A stretch of 64,000 nucleotides of DNA. Source: Cunninghamia lanceolata. Lineage: Eukaryota > Streptophyta > Pinopsida > Cupressales > Cupressaceae. Within the stretch, counting starts at the first letter, position 1. Each line of letters opens with the position of its first letter. The stretch lies in NCBI GenBank assembly GCA_027924645.1, contig BSBN01000763.1, forward strand, positions 3,472,001 to 3,536,000, given 5' to 3'. The notes beneath the pieces were generated by a model. It was not told where the DNA came from and made no database searches. It saw only the letters and a list, made by a program, of their open reading frames with translations. The translations under genes and the position numbers were made by a program. This document shows positions 33,814 to 46,133 of this stretch, in pieces.

Positions 33814-35423
33814 CACATCATCCTGTACCAACTCAAGTACTCTTCAAGCCACTACCTGTTCCTCCTGAGAGGTAGCCTCCACCACCAATCCAAAAAGGAA
33901 ATGACACCTGAAACACATTGAACTGATGCACTTCCTCATGCATCTAGTTCATTGTAGGAGAGGCAATAACCCCTAACTTCTCCCAGAGATACTCAAATGT
34001 GTCTTTAGGAAGAGCCTTGGTGAAAATGTCAACAATTGGATCTTTTGTAGACACATACTCAAGCTTCACTTCTTTCTCTGCAATCTTCTATCTCAAAAAG
34101 TGATACCTAATAGAAATATGCTTTGTCCTTGAATGCATCACTAGATTATTTGAAATGTTCATGGCACTAGTATTATCATAGAAGATAGGAATTGGATCAT
34201 CATACTCAACTTTGATATCCTTTAGAGTTTGTCTCATTCATAGCACTTGTGTACAACATGATGTTGATTCTATGTACTCTGCTCCTGCAGTAGATAAAGA
34301 CACTGAATCCTGCTTCTTTCTCTACCATGACAACTCTATCTCCAAGAAAGAACACACCACCACTGTACTTCTTCTATCATCTACACATCTAGCCCAATCT
34401 TCATTTGTGTAGGTACTTAGGTTGAAATCATTGTTCTTAGGATACCACAAACCATGATTTGGAGTGCCCTTCAAATACCTAAATATTCTTCTTACTACCA
34501 TGACATGTGATTCTCTAGGATCTGCTTGAAATCTTTCCAAAAGATAGACTACATGCTTGATATCCAGTCTAGTAGCAGTTAGGTATAATAGTCCTCCAAT
34601 CATTGATCTATATTTTCTCTAATCAGCCTTAGGAGATTCATCATCTTTTCTCATCTTACAACCAGTTGTCATGGGAGTACAAATTGGTTTAGATTCTTCC
34701 ATTCCAAACTTCTTCAACAATTCCTTGACATACTTGGATTGCAAAATGAAAATACCCTAATTCATCTGATTAATTTGCAGTCTAAGAAAGAAGTTCATCT
34801 CACCACACATTGACATCTCAAATTCTTTTTGCATTTCATTTGTAAAGTTCTTACACATGCCTTCATTTCCACCAAAGATTATATCATCTACATAAACCTC
34901 AATAATCAGGATTTGATCTTTACATACCTTGATGTATAGATTACTGTCTATAGACCCTTTATTGAATCCCTACTACAAAAAATACGTGTCTAATCTTTCA
35001 TACCAAGCTCTAGGAGCTTGCTTCAGTCCATGCAATGCCTTCTTCAATCTGCATACCATGCCTGGTTTGTCTGATAACTAAAATCCATCCGATTGCTCTA
35101 TGTATACTTCCTCTTCCAACTCACCATTCAATAAAGCATACTTTACATCCATCTAATATACTTTGAAATCTTTATGTGCTGCATAAGCTAGAAACAATCT
35201 AATAGATTCCAGTCTTGCCACTAGAGCAAACTTTTCCTCATAGTCTATTCTGTCCACTTGTGAGTAGCCTTTGCATACAAGTCTTGCTTTGTTTCTTATC
35301 ACTTCTCCATTCTCATTCAATTTATTCCTGAAAACCCACTTTGTTCCTATCACATTCTTATCTGTAGATCTAGGGACACGTTTCTAAGTCTTGTTCTTTT
35401 TAGTTTGCATCAATTCTTCTTCC
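33814..35423 (-). pseudogene. Element A: copia RT and RNase H, tandem copy 2
   Basis: A near-identical repeat of 32199-33813 (period about 1,615 bp), joined at a short shared sequence (cacatcatcctg). It again holds the RT motifs [28 protein letters not shown] and YVDDIIFGG, and the RNase H part. Stops lie at places that are open in copy 1 and vice versa. Upstream in element sense it continues into GDKTKGVLTRR and the integration site of element E. Confidence 0.88.
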
Positions 35424-35563
35424 ATAACCTTGACCCAGTGGTCATCTTTACATGCTTCAGAAATAGTCTTAGGCTCAACCTTTGAAATTAAACAAAGATT
35501 TACCTATTCTTCTACAATTCTTCTTCTTGTCAAAACTCCTTTGGTTTTGTCACCAATGATTTG

Positions 35564-37254
35564 TGATGCAGAGCAGCCCACAGAAGCCTTCAAATCCATA
35601 GGAAAATGCTCATAAATCACATTCCCAATTTCATACAAAACCTTACTCACTATCACCGGTCTACTACAGTACATTGTACACCGGTTTACCACGATGACCC
35701 GTCACAAAATGTATCGGGCGCTTGTATGTCCCCAATGTACATTTGAAATGTACTCTTTTCGCATACATACCAATTATACATTAGGAATGTACAATTGGTG
35801 GGACCCTCGACCTTTACTCCTCCGTTGGATGTCTTTTCGCATACAACACTTAACAAACAACGAAACTTATATACAAACCTTAACCTGCTTTCCTGATGGG
35901 TTTAGATTTCCTTATCGACTACTGTCGGTCGACACTTGCATCCATAGAGAAGTGTCCTTCAAAAATGCAATCTGGTCACCACTCCGGCAGGTCATCTTCT
36001 GCATATGACTAAATGTATTTGTGGAATGTATATTCAAATATACATTCAAAACATACAACTCAAAACATACATTTTGCCAAATATGCCCTTGGGATATGCC
36101 TTCAGGGAAAGGTTGACTGTTGACTTCTTAGTATCAATCTGATGTACATTTACAATGTACATTCAACACATACAATCTGCCATGTACATCTGTGGGATAC
36201 TCACAACCATGCAACTACGATATACACAGGGATTGAACCCGATGTACATTTGTGATATACACAGAGATTGTATATCAACACCTTGCAACATACAAATCTG
36301 ATGTACGATTGTCAGATACACACAACCTGGTACTCTGATGCAAAAGTGATATACACATGAACTATCCCCGACAAACAAAGGCGATATATACAGGAAATGT
36401 ATGATCGATTCAAATATGCATTTGACCGAATTTTGACTCCATTTGTATGTCAACGATCTTGTACATTTCCAATGTATGTTCCTTGCATACAACAACGATA
36501 GACAAAAGCAATATACGCAGGGATATGCGATAGCAATATACTCACAACTTGTATATCCCACATACAAAAGTGATATACACACAAATTGTATATCTTTTGA
36601 AACCCACGGAGTTTCCTGGTCTTTGATCTGTTTCCTCCCTGTGATTGTTCTGAACTATTTCTCCCACCAATATGCAGCCCTCTGCACTTTAGCAACCTAG
36701 CACATACACATGCTAGGATTCTTCAATGTCATAACTGATCCTATGAATCTGAACATAGACAAACAAAAGAAAAACCCTAAACTAATATATACAACCATTC
36801 CACCGATTATGAAATAATCCAACCGGTGGAATGGGTTAAGTACCCATCTCGAATGGAAACCAGGAAATTGACTACATAGTGAATTCAAAACATAGCAAAA
36901 AATAACAATAGAATCTCCTTGATTATGATTTCAGAAATGCATACAAAGATCTAGTTTCACGGTTCAACAACTGATTGCACAATTCCTATACTACCAAATC
37001 TCCAATCTATTTATCATCTTCTCTAAAGCAATCTGATCTAGGTCATATATATATCTACTCATTAAGAGTAGTACAGATTTGATTCCCAGTGGCTGGGAGA
37101 TGACAACTAACATAACAACTTACTAACCGACATGCACATAAACCTAGATTGACTTACACACAGGAATTGGTCAAACTGACCTTATTACATTTAAATGCAT
37201 AAAACATACTATATTAAGACCTAGTCTTCTTTTTGAAGGGGTGCTCCTACACCA
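35564..37254 (-). repeat. 3' LTR of chromovirus E
   Basis: It is 1,691 bp. Against the 5' LTR I count about 15 differences in the first 155 bases, all transitions, so this insertion has aged under methylation. The middle (about 35690-36640) is full of short words tgtacatt, gatatacaca and tgtatatc in both orientations. They produce Cys/Tyr-rich open frames on the minus strand that I do not regard as genes. Confidence 0.9.
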
Positions 37255-37275
37255 TACTCCCCGAGAGAAGAAATC
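37255..37275 (-). other. Polypurine tract of chromovirus E
   Basis: In element sense a purine-rich stretch ending ctctcggggagta adjoins the 3' LTR start TGGTG. It is less pure than the copia tracts. Confidence 0.5.
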
Positions 37276-38751
37276 TCAAGTCCACTTGAGATGAAAGTTT
37301 GTAGGTTTGCACCATGTTTGTTGAGATGTCCTTCAGTCATTCAAACTGCCTCTGTATCGGGTTTGCCCTGCCAAGCCACCAAGTACTCCATATACTCTTT
37401 GTTCCTTGTTTTCTTTGCCACTCTTGAGTCTAAAATCTTCTGCAATTGTGGTTGATCATGTTTAGGGATATCATCATCTACTGTACTTTGTAATGGTTCT
37501 TGGTCTATATCTAGATTATGCTTGTATGGATTTAAATAACATACATTAAAGATAGGTGACAATCCAAGATCAGAAGGAAGTTGGATTTCATAAGCATTCT
37601 GCCCACATTTCTTCAAAATCTAACATGGTCCAATCTTCCTCTGCATGAGTTTGGTATATTTACCTTTTGGAAGTCTTTCCTTCTTCAAATTAACCCACAC
37701 CAAATCTCCAACATCAAACTGTAAATCTCTCTTCTTCTTGTCAGCATATTCTTCATACTTCAATGTAGTTTGTTGGAGTTGCATCTTGACTTGATCATAC
37801 ACCTCTTTGATTGCTGCTGCAAAAGCTTCTCCATGTGCACTAATAGACTTTCCTGTAGGTAAATCTCTTAACTCCAAAATACCTCTTGGATGAATACCAT
37901 ACACCACTTGGAAAGGTGATTTCCCTGTACTTCTATTGACAATGTAATTATAGGAAAATTTGGCCTATGATAGGATGTTATCCCACTTCTCTCCATGCTG
38001 CCTTGTCAAACATCTGAGCAGATTTCCCAATGATCGATTGACCACCTCAATCTGTCCATCTGTTTGAGGATGATATGCTGATGAGAAGGACAAATTGGTA
38101 CCAAGCTTCTTCCAAAGAGTCCTCCAAAAATGGCCAATAAATTTCACATCTCTATCTGAGACTATGCTCAATGGCAATCCATGTATCCTCACTATTTCCT
38201 TGAAAAATAGGTCTGCAACATATGAAGCATCACAAGTAGTTTTGCATGGCAAGAAATGTGCCATTTTACTGAATCTGTCTACTACCACAAAAAAACTATC
38301 ATATCCCTTCCATGTTCTAGGTAAACCTAACACAAAATCCATGCTTAGGCTCTCCCATGGCCTAGAAGGAATGGGCAACATGGCTGATATAAACCTGCAT
38401 TAGTAGATCTCCCTTTTTCTTTCTGACATATCACACATGATTCCACAAATTTCCTCACATCTGACTGCAACTTTGGCCAAAAGTAATGCCTCTTCACAAG
38501 ATCCAAAGTCTTATCCAACCAAAATGTCCTGCCATGGCCCCACAATGCTTCTCCTTAATGATGTTCAACCTCATAGAACACCGTGGGATACACAATTGTC
38601 CTCCTTTGAACAGTAATCCATCATGTATCAGAAATTCATAATACTCAACATGATATTTATCTCCAAAAGAAGTACACACGTTGTAGATCTCTCCAAAGTC
38701 TTCATCAGTATCATACATAGTCTTTAAGGAATCAATTCGAACATTTTCCAA
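37276..38751 (-). pseudogene. Element E: integrase with chromodomain
   Basis: In element sense: HYFWPKLQSDVRKFVESC and CQKEKG (HHCC zinc part, about 38390-38500). Then the DDE core: [27 protein letters not shown] and [15 protein letters not shown], with D, D and E all present. Then GDLVWVNLKKERLPKGKY, and finally a chromodomain-like tail, LDSRVAKKTRNKEYMEYLV then AWQG, V-stop-MTEG. The chromodomain steers integration toward particular chromatin. The W before MTEG is now TGA. Further stops lie at the joins of frames (for example after DNILS and IGPC). Confidence 0.9.
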
Positions 38752-38864
38752 TTGAATCTAATTTAGGGTGAGGGCCCTCCTGCTCAAAGCATCAGCTACC
38801 TTATTCTTGACCCCTTTCTTGTGTTTAAGTGTGAAAGTGAAAGCTTGCAAAGTTTCCACCCAAT

Positions 38865-40125
38865 TCATATGTCTAGTTCAGTGTTTATGAAACTAAGGGC
38901 CTGATTATCTGTAAACACTATGAATTCTTTTGACATCAAGTAATGCCTCCACTTTTTGAGTGACTGGACTAGAGCATACATCTCCAAATCATAGGATGAG
39001 TATCTCTTCTTAGCATCATTTAATTTCTTACTAAAAAATGCAATAGGCCTACCTTCTGGACTAAGTACTGCTCCAATGGCCCTGTGACTTGCATCACATT
39101 CAACCTTAAAAATCTTGTTGAAATCAGGAAGTGCAAGGACTGGCTGTTGTGCCACCTTCTTCTTCAATGTCTCAAATGAATCATCTGCTTCCTTTGTCCA
39201 AGTGAATCTAAACTTCTGTCCTCCTTTTATGGTGTCAAGCATGGGTGCACAGACATGACTAAACCCTCTTATAAACTTCCTATAGAAGGTTGCTAACCCA
39301 TGGAAACTTTTGACATCATTCATGGTTCTAGGAGTTGGCCAAGACAATATGGCACTCACCTTCTTTTGATCCATTCGAAGTTTGCCATGTGAGATGACAA
39401 AACCCAAGTAGATGATCTCCTCCTGCATAAACAAACACTTCTCCAAGTTTATCATTAGCTATTCTTCATGTAACCTTTTGAGGACCAAGTCTATATGGTT
39501 GAGATGCTCTTCCCTTGTATTACTGAAAATCAGAATGTCATCTTGATATACTATGACAAAGTTGCCTATAAATTCTCTCAAGACCTCATTCATCAACCTC
39601 ATAACGGTACTAGGAGCATTGGATAAACCATAAGGCATGACCTTCCACTCATACAACCCTTCGTTTGTTTTAAATGTCATTTTCCATTCATCTCATGGCC
39701 TAATTCTGATCTAATGATAGCCACTTTTCAAATCTATCTTTGTGAAATATTTGGTACCTCCCAAGCAATCAAGCAAATCTTCTATCCTAGGGATTGGGAA
39801 CCTATACCTGATTGTTATCTTGTTGATAGCTCTTGAATTAGTACAAAGTCTCCAAGTGCCTTCCTTCTTTGGTGCTAGTATTTCCGGTACTACACATGGG
39901 CTTAAACCTTTGCCAATTAGGCCTGTCTCTAACAATTCCTCAATCTGTCTTGCTACCTCTGCATTCTGTTCTAGGGTAAGCTTGTAGGCTGCTTTGTTTG
40001 GAAGTGTAGATCCTGGGATTAGATCTATGTAGTGACTGATGTCCCTTATAGGTGGTAGGGACCTTGGCATTCCATCAGAGATGATGCCTTTGTATTTGTC
40101 CAATAATTCTTGGACAACAGGGTCT
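38865..40125 (-). pseudogene. Element E: reverse transcriptase and RNase H
   Basis: In element sense: IDLIPGSTLPNKAAYKL, APKKEGTWRLCTNSRAINK, PIPRIEDLLDCLGG, TKIDLKSGYH, then two stops, [20 protein letters not shown] and [10 protein letters not shown], which holds the DD catalytic pair. The connection region follows with SHGKLRMDQKKV, and RNase H with VECDASHRAIGAVLS and TDNQALSF. Stops interrupt it after SGYH, at P-stop-DEW and after LHEE. Each is one C-to-T or G-to-A step from the expected codon where I can judge it. Confidence 0.9.
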
Positions 40126-40163
40126 ATGAACCTTTGCTTCTTCTCTCCCTTGACTCCTTGTTG

Positions 40164-40865
40164 CTATTCCTTATTCACCTTTAGGCATGGAATGAGGGCA
40201 TATGCAACTACTCCTTCTTCTTCTATTTCTGTCATAAACTGTTTGCCTTCTACCATCATCACCTTGACTTCTTTTCCTTTTGATTCTACCTCCTTCTCTA
40301 GTAATGGTAGTAACTCTGTCTTCTCACCATCCTTGGTGATTGAATAGGTGTTTCTAACTCCATCATGTTGGGATTTCAAATCAAATTGCCATGGTCTTCC
40401 AAGTAGGAGATGGCAAGCATCCATCTGAGCTATGTCAAACAATAATCTATCCTTGTATGGTCCAATTTGAAACTCTACCCAAGCCTGTTCTTCCACAACT
40501 GTTTGCTGGCCTTGAGTGAGCCATGAGACCTTATACGGGCAGGAATGTGGTAGTCTCCTAAGCTTAATCTTTTCTACCATTTCAACAAACACAAAATTTT
40601 TAGTAGATCCAGAGTCAATCAGAACTCTACATACCTTTCCTCCTGCCTTGCAAGTAGTTTTTAAAAGAGACTTTCTTTGTGGGGGTTCTTTGTCAAGCAC
40701 CTTCATAGTGGCCATTACTCTCTTAATCATCAAAGCTTCTCCTATCTCAAGATACCCATATCTGACAGTATCACTCACACTCTGATAAGTGTTGGAGCTT
40801 GTTGCACTTTGACAATCAGATTTGTCCTCCTTTCTCCCATTGAACTTGTTGCTTTTTTTGGACAT
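40164..40865 (-). pseudogene. Element E: aspartic protease region
   Basis: A 233-codon open frame in element sense. The protease core is VCRVLIDSGSTKNFV, with the catalytic DSG, followed by the second hydrophobic block CHLLLGRPWQFD. The protease cuts Gag-Pol into mature proteins. This part of the polyprotein is uninterrupted, but its neighbours are not. Confidence 0.88.
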
Positions 40866-41962
40866 CTACTGGCTATGTGGCCTTCCTGATTGCAATTGTA
40901 ACATCTGATAGGACCCCTACCCTGAGATCTCCCTCCAAATGGTGGTCTTCTTCCCCTAAAGTTTCCTTTTTGATCATAACTCCCCCCTTGAGTTTGACTG
41001 TTGTCTCCTTTGCTTCTCTCTTGATTGGAATCACCTTGGTGTCCAAATCCATTTCCTCTGCCTCTGAAAGGACTTCTTCCCCCTCTTTGCCACCTTCCTC
41101 TTCCCCTATTATTCTATTCTTGCCTTCTCTTTAATTTTTCTTCCACCTTGAGTGCCAATTGATAGTACTTATGTACTGTAACTGGACTATGCATATTTAA
41201 ATCATCCTGGATAGTAAACCTCAATCCATTGAGATACCTTGCTACCCTCTCTTCCTCTCTTTCCTTCACCTTGGTCTGAACACAAAGTTTCATGAATTCT
41301 TCAGTTTATGCACTGACATCTAACTCCTTCTGTTTCAGGTTTTGTCTCCTCTTATGTAATTGGATATTGTAATCCAATGGAACATAGGCTTCCTTTACTA
41401 AAGCCATCATCTTCTTCCACATAGCAACTCTGTTCCTTCCTTCTTTCACCCTGTCATCTTGGATGAAATTTCACCAGGTTAGTGCAGCCCCTTTCATTTT
41501 GGACTGAGCCGTCTTCACTCTTTGGTGGTCTGGTATTTCCTCTGTTTCAAAGAAATTATTCAAGGAGTCTAACCACTCCATCATTGAATCAGGTTCCATT
41601 TTTCTTGCAAACACTGGCAGGTCTATTTTCATATCCATGGTCCTTCTCTCCATGGATTTGAGGGCGTTGAGTAAGGGTGTCTGGTCTGCAGGAATGTCTA
41701 TCTCTTCCTGCCTAGGGATCTCCTCTTCATCCCTATCTTCTTGTTCACCAAAATATTCTTTTCCCTTTCCTACTTTGTCCCTCAACTTCTCCAACTCATC
41801 TCTCAATTCCTGATTCTGAGCCCTAACTGCTTTGCTCTCTACCAATTGCTTCTTTACTAAGACCGCCAACTCAGCATTGGTCATCCTTGCTGGGTACTTT
41901 TCTGACCCTTCTCCTTTAGACATCTTTTCGCCTTCTTCTTCTTCCCAAAAGATACTCCTTAG
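40866..41962 (-). pseudogene. Element E: gag
   Basis: In element sense: a charged coiled-coil start (LRDELEKLRDKV), then PVFARKMEPDSMMEWLDSLN, a stop near LTW, a basic RGRG-rich stretch and an intact zinc knuckle, CYNCNQEGHIASRC (about 40875-40920), of the CX2CX4HX4C type. Gag coats the RNA genome. Two in-frame stops (about 41470 and 41310) break it. Confidence 0.85.
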
Positions 41963-41973
41963 CTCTGATACCA
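41963..41973 (-). other. PBS of chromovirus E
   Basis: The plus strand shows ctctgatacca, the complement of TGGTATCAGAG, the initiator tRNA-Met PBS, 3 bp from the 5' LTR. Confidence 0.85.
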
Positions 41974-41976
41974 CTA

Positions 41977-43628
41977 TGATGTAGAGTAGCCCACGAAAGC
42001 CTCCAAATCCATGGGAAAATGCTCATAAATCACATTCCCAATTTCATACAAAACCTTACTCACTATTATTGGTTTGCTACAGTACATTGTACACCGATTT
42101 ACCATGATGACCCATCACAAAATGTATCGAGCGCTTGTATGTCCCCAATGTACATTTGAAATGTACTCTTTTCACATACATACCAATTATACATTCAGAA
42201 TGTACAATTGGTGGGACCCTCGACCTTTACTCCTCCATTGGATTTTTTTTCGTATACAACACTTAACATGCAATGAAACTTATATACAAACCTCAAACCT
42301 GCTTTCCCGGTGGGTTTAGATTTCCTTACCGACTACTGCCGGTCAACACTTGCATTCGCAGAGAAGTGTCCTTCGAACATGCAATCTGGTCACCACTCCA
42401 GCAGGTCATCTTAAGCATATGACTGAATGTATCTGCGGAATGTATATTCAAATATACATTCAAAACATACAACTCAAAACATACATTCGCTGAATATGCC
42501 CTTGGGATATGCCTTTAGGGAAAGGTTGATTGTTGACTTCTTAGTATCAATCTGATGTACATTTACACTATACATTCAACACATACAATCTGCCATGTAC
42601 ATCTGTGGGATACTCACAACCATGCAACTACGATATACATATGGATTGAACCCGATGTACATTTGCGATATACACAGAGATTGTATATCAACACCTTGCA
42701 ACATACAAATTTGATGTGTGATTGTTGGATACACACAACCTGGTACTCTGATGCAAAAGTGATATACACATGAACTGTCCCTAATAAACAAAAGTGATAT
42801 ATACAGGAAATGTATAATCAATTCAAATATGCATTTGACAGAATTTTGACTCCATTTGTATGTTGATGGTCTTGCACATTTCTGATGTATGTTCCTTTCA
42901 TACAACAGCAATATACGCAGGGATATGCGATAGAGATATAATCACAACTTGTATATCCCGCATACAAAAGTGATATACACACAAATTGTATATCTTTTGA
43001 AACCCATAGATTTTCCTAGTCTTTGATCTGTTTCCTCCCTGCAATTGTTCCGAACTGTTTCTCCCACCAATATGCAGCCCTCTGCACTTTGGCAACCTAG
43101 AACATACACATGCTAGGATTCTTCAATGCCGTAACTGATCCTACGAATCTGAACATAGACAAACAAAAGAAAAACCCTAAACTAATATATACAACCATTC
43201 CATCGATTATGAAATAATCCAACCAGTGGAATGGGTTAAGTACCCATCTCGAATGCAAACCAAGAAATCAACTACACAATGAATTCGAAACACAGCACAC
43301 CAATAGATCTCCTTGATTATGATTTTAGAAATGCATACAAAGATCTGGTTTCACACTTCAACAACTTATCATCCTCTCTAAAGCAATATGATCTAGGTCA
43401 TATATATCTCTACTCATTAAGAGTAGTACAGATTTGATTCCCAGCGGTTGGGAGACTTCCAAGTGGCTGGGAGATGACAACTAACATAACAACTTACTAA
43501 CCAACATGCACATAAACCTAGATTGACTTACAAATAGGAATTGGTCAAACTAACCTTATTACATTCAAATGCATAAAACATACTATATTAAGACCTAGTC
43601 TTCTTTTTGAAGGGGTGCTCCTGCACCA
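41977..43628 (-). repeat. 5' LTR of chromovirus E
   Basis: It is 1,652 bp and colinear with 35564-37254. It shares the array of tgtacatt and gatatac words and ends at the TSD ATTTG. Confidence 0.9.
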
Positions 43629-43636
43629 ATTTGACC

Positions 43637-44640
43637 CTATAAGTGATTCTTTTGCATGTACTTGGGGGTTTTAAGAACTTTTTCCAAAGATTCTTCTTCC
43701 TCACTTTGAACTTCATTGTCATTGACTTCTTCAACTGCTTCTATATCAACAGACTCATCTGACTCATATAAATCAGGCTCTGAGTTTTTCTGAATATCTT
43801 CATCTACCTTCACATTTGCACTCTCAATAATCTTCATCAACCTTTTGTTGTAGCATCAGTAGGATTTTGTCTTAGTGGAGTACCCAAGGAATATGCCTTC
43901 ATCACATCTAGCATGAAACATTTCTGACTCTTCATCTCTTTTGATATAGCATCTACTTCCAAAAACTTTGAAATACCCGACAATAGGAGTTCTTCGATAC
44001 CACAACTCATAAGGTGTCTTTGTTCCATTTACTTTGACTTGCACTTTGTTATAAATGTAGACAGCAGTATGAATAGCTTCTTTCCAATAAACTTCCAGAA
44101 GGTCAACTTCTTTGATCATTGTTCTAGCAGCTTCCTGAACTATTCTATTCTTCATTTCAACTACTCCATTTTGCTGAGGAGTTCTAGGGCATACAATTGT
44201 CACTTTATTCCATGTTCTTCACAAAAAGAATTGAATTTAATTGAAGTAAACTCACCACCTCTATCAGATCTCAGACACTTGATTCTCATATCCATTTCAT
44301 TTTCAACCATTTCTTTGAATGCCTTGAACTTGTGTAGGGCTTCTAATTTTTCTTTAAGGAAAGTAACCCAAGTCATTCTTGAATAATCACCAATAAGAAG
44401 CATGAAATACCTATCACCTTGTAGACTCCTTGTTCTTGTAGGACCACATATATCTATATGCACTAACTCCAACAGATTAGTAGAGGATTGTTCCCTGCTC
44501 TTGAAACTTATCTTTGTTTGCTTCCCAAACTAACATTCTTTGCAGACGGCATTAGCAGGCTCCACAATCTTAGGAATGTCTCTTACAACTTGGACTAATC
44601 TTATTCTCACAAAATTGTCAAAGTTAATATGACACATTCT
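43637..44640 (-). pseudogene. Element A: copia integrase and downstream acidic linker
   Basis: In element sense: a zinc-like start around CHINFDN, then MELVHIDICGPTRTRSLQG, IKCLRSDRGGEFTS and CPRTPQQNGVVEMKNRIV, with the D, D and E of the DDE triad all kept. Then YELWYRRTPIVGYFKVFGSR and the GYSTKTKSY block. The variable acidic linker SDESVDIEAVEEVNDNEVQ follows, then KYMQKNHL. One frameshift lies at about 44200. Integrase inserts the cDNA and leaves the 5-bp TSD. Confidence 0.88.
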
Positions 44641-45060
44641 CCTATGCCATAACTAGCTTTCATTTGTTTGAACCAACAAACAAAAATTGTCAGTACCTTT
44701 AAAATGATAGACATTACCATGAGTCTTCTTACCAACATCAATTATAGTTCTAGAGCTTTTCCTTATCCACATCCATTATCCTTAAACATCAGATTGTATC
44801 CTTTCTCACACATTTGTCCAACACTTAGAAGATTGTGCTTTAAGCCTTTGATAGAGAGAACATCATCTGTATTATGCTTGCCATCAAAAGTAATTGACCC
44901 TTTTCCACAAATCTTACTAGCTACATCATCACCAAACCTAACTAGTCCTCCATCATACTTTTCAATTTAACAAACTTACTCTTATCTCTTGTCATGTGAT
45001 TTGAACATCCACTATCAATGATCCATTCATCTTCCTTTTCAGCATGAAATGCAGACAACT
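44641..45060 (-). pseudogene. Element A: aspartic protease
   Basis: In element sense: EWIIDSGCSNHMTRDKSKF (about 44985-45028), the copia protease core with DSG intact. The rest is broken by a deletion and stops near 44965 and 44760. Confidence 0.8.
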
Positions 45061-46069
45061 TTCCTAGACTTCATTTCTTCTCACAGCTTGTAAGGTTAGT
45101 AGAAACAGGTTCTTCTCTTACAACAATAAATAAGCATTCACTAGCATTACCATCTTCAAAATCAAGTTCATCAAAAGTAACACCATCATCATCTCTAACA
45201 TAGTAACTCTTTCTTACAATCCTACCTTTACTTTCATTTTTCTTGATCTTCAAATCTCTTTCAGGACATCTCGAAGCATAGTGACTAATCTTACCACAAC
45301 TGAAACATTTGAAAGGTAACTTACCTCTAAACTTTCCACTGCCTCTTTTCATTCTGCTTGCAAATTTTGCCTCAATCTCACCAAAGTCTTCTTCATCTAA
45401 TTCCATAGCATACTTATCTAATCTAACAGTCTTTTCTTCCTTGGCTTTAAAAGCAGTCTCAGTTTTCACAAGGCCATCAATAGTACCAAATTCTCTCATT
45501 TCAAAATCATTCAGTTTACCAAGCAATTGATCTTTTGAAACCTTATCCATATCAAACAGTTCTTCAATGGAAGACACCTAGTGACTATAAGATTTGGGAA
45601 GAGTTCTGAGTACCTTATCTACAACATCCTTATCATTTATCATTCCACCAAGACCCTTGATGCTCCTGACAACTTCATCAATCTTCGGTATGTAACTTGT
45701 TATGTTCTCATCTTCAAACATCCACATAGTTTCATATCTGGTCTTCAAGTTCTAAAACTTAGCCTTCTTGATAGACTGATCACCTTCATAGATGTTTTTC
45801 AATTTCACCCAGATCTCGTGATCAATTTCCAGATTCACAACTTTTTCCATTTTAGTGTTAGATAAAGCATTTAGTAAAGCATTTTTAGCTTTGCCATTAG
45901 TCTCATAGACCCTAATCTCAAGTACAGTGTTCAGACCATCCTTAGGTATTTCGTATTCATCTTCAACTATTTTCTAGACATTAAAACCAACAGAAACAAG
46001 ATAACTTTACATTTGTACCTTCCAGAAGGCATAGTCAGATCCATCAAACCAAGGAATGTCTTTCTTGTG
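45061..46069 (-). pseudogene. Element A: gag
   Basis: In element sense it begins IPWFDGSDYAFWKVQM, the copia Gag start, and is cut by stops at Q and W codons. A 168-codon open part (45071-45577) has KDQLLGKLNDFEMREFG, FASRMKRGSGKFRGKLPF and a complete zinc knuckle, CFSCGKISHYASRC. In the first half, frameshifts and stops at about 45580, 45755 and 45975 break the frame. Confidence 0.82.
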
Positions 46070-46120
46070 TGCAATCCCATATCTACCTTAAGTTGTTTGG
46101 CTTTCTTCCAAGGAACCTTT

Positions 46121-46131
46121 CTCTGATACCA
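46121..46131 (-). other. PBS of copia element A
   Basis: The plus strand shows ctctgatacca, complementary to TGGTATCAGAG, 2 bp from the 5' LTR end. Confidence 0.88.
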
Positions 46132-46133
46132 AT

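Larger units (their letters stand above)
35564..43628 (-). mobile_element. Ty3/gypsy chromovirus element E, minus strand, TSD ATTTG
   Basis: LTRs lie at 35564-37254 (3') and 41977-43628 (5'), with the perfect TSD ATTTG at 35559-35563 and 43629-43633. In element sense the LTRs begin TGGTG and end CATCA. A PBS ctctgatacca (41963-41973, the complement of TGGTATCAGAG) adjoins the 5' LTR. The interior order is gag, protease, RT, RNase H, integrase, chromodomain, which defines a chromovirus. Removing E rejoins element A in a single frame: MQKNHL, then a stop, GQIIGDKTKGVL. Several stops make it inactive. Confidence 0.93.

Noticed and set aside
36163..36582. 139-codon Cys/Tyr-rich minus-strand frame, with a relative at 42576-42911
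   Set aside because: Both lie inside the LTRs of chromovirus E and arise from repeated gatatacaca and tgtacatt words. The two LTR copies do not keep the same frame length, and there is no family similarity.
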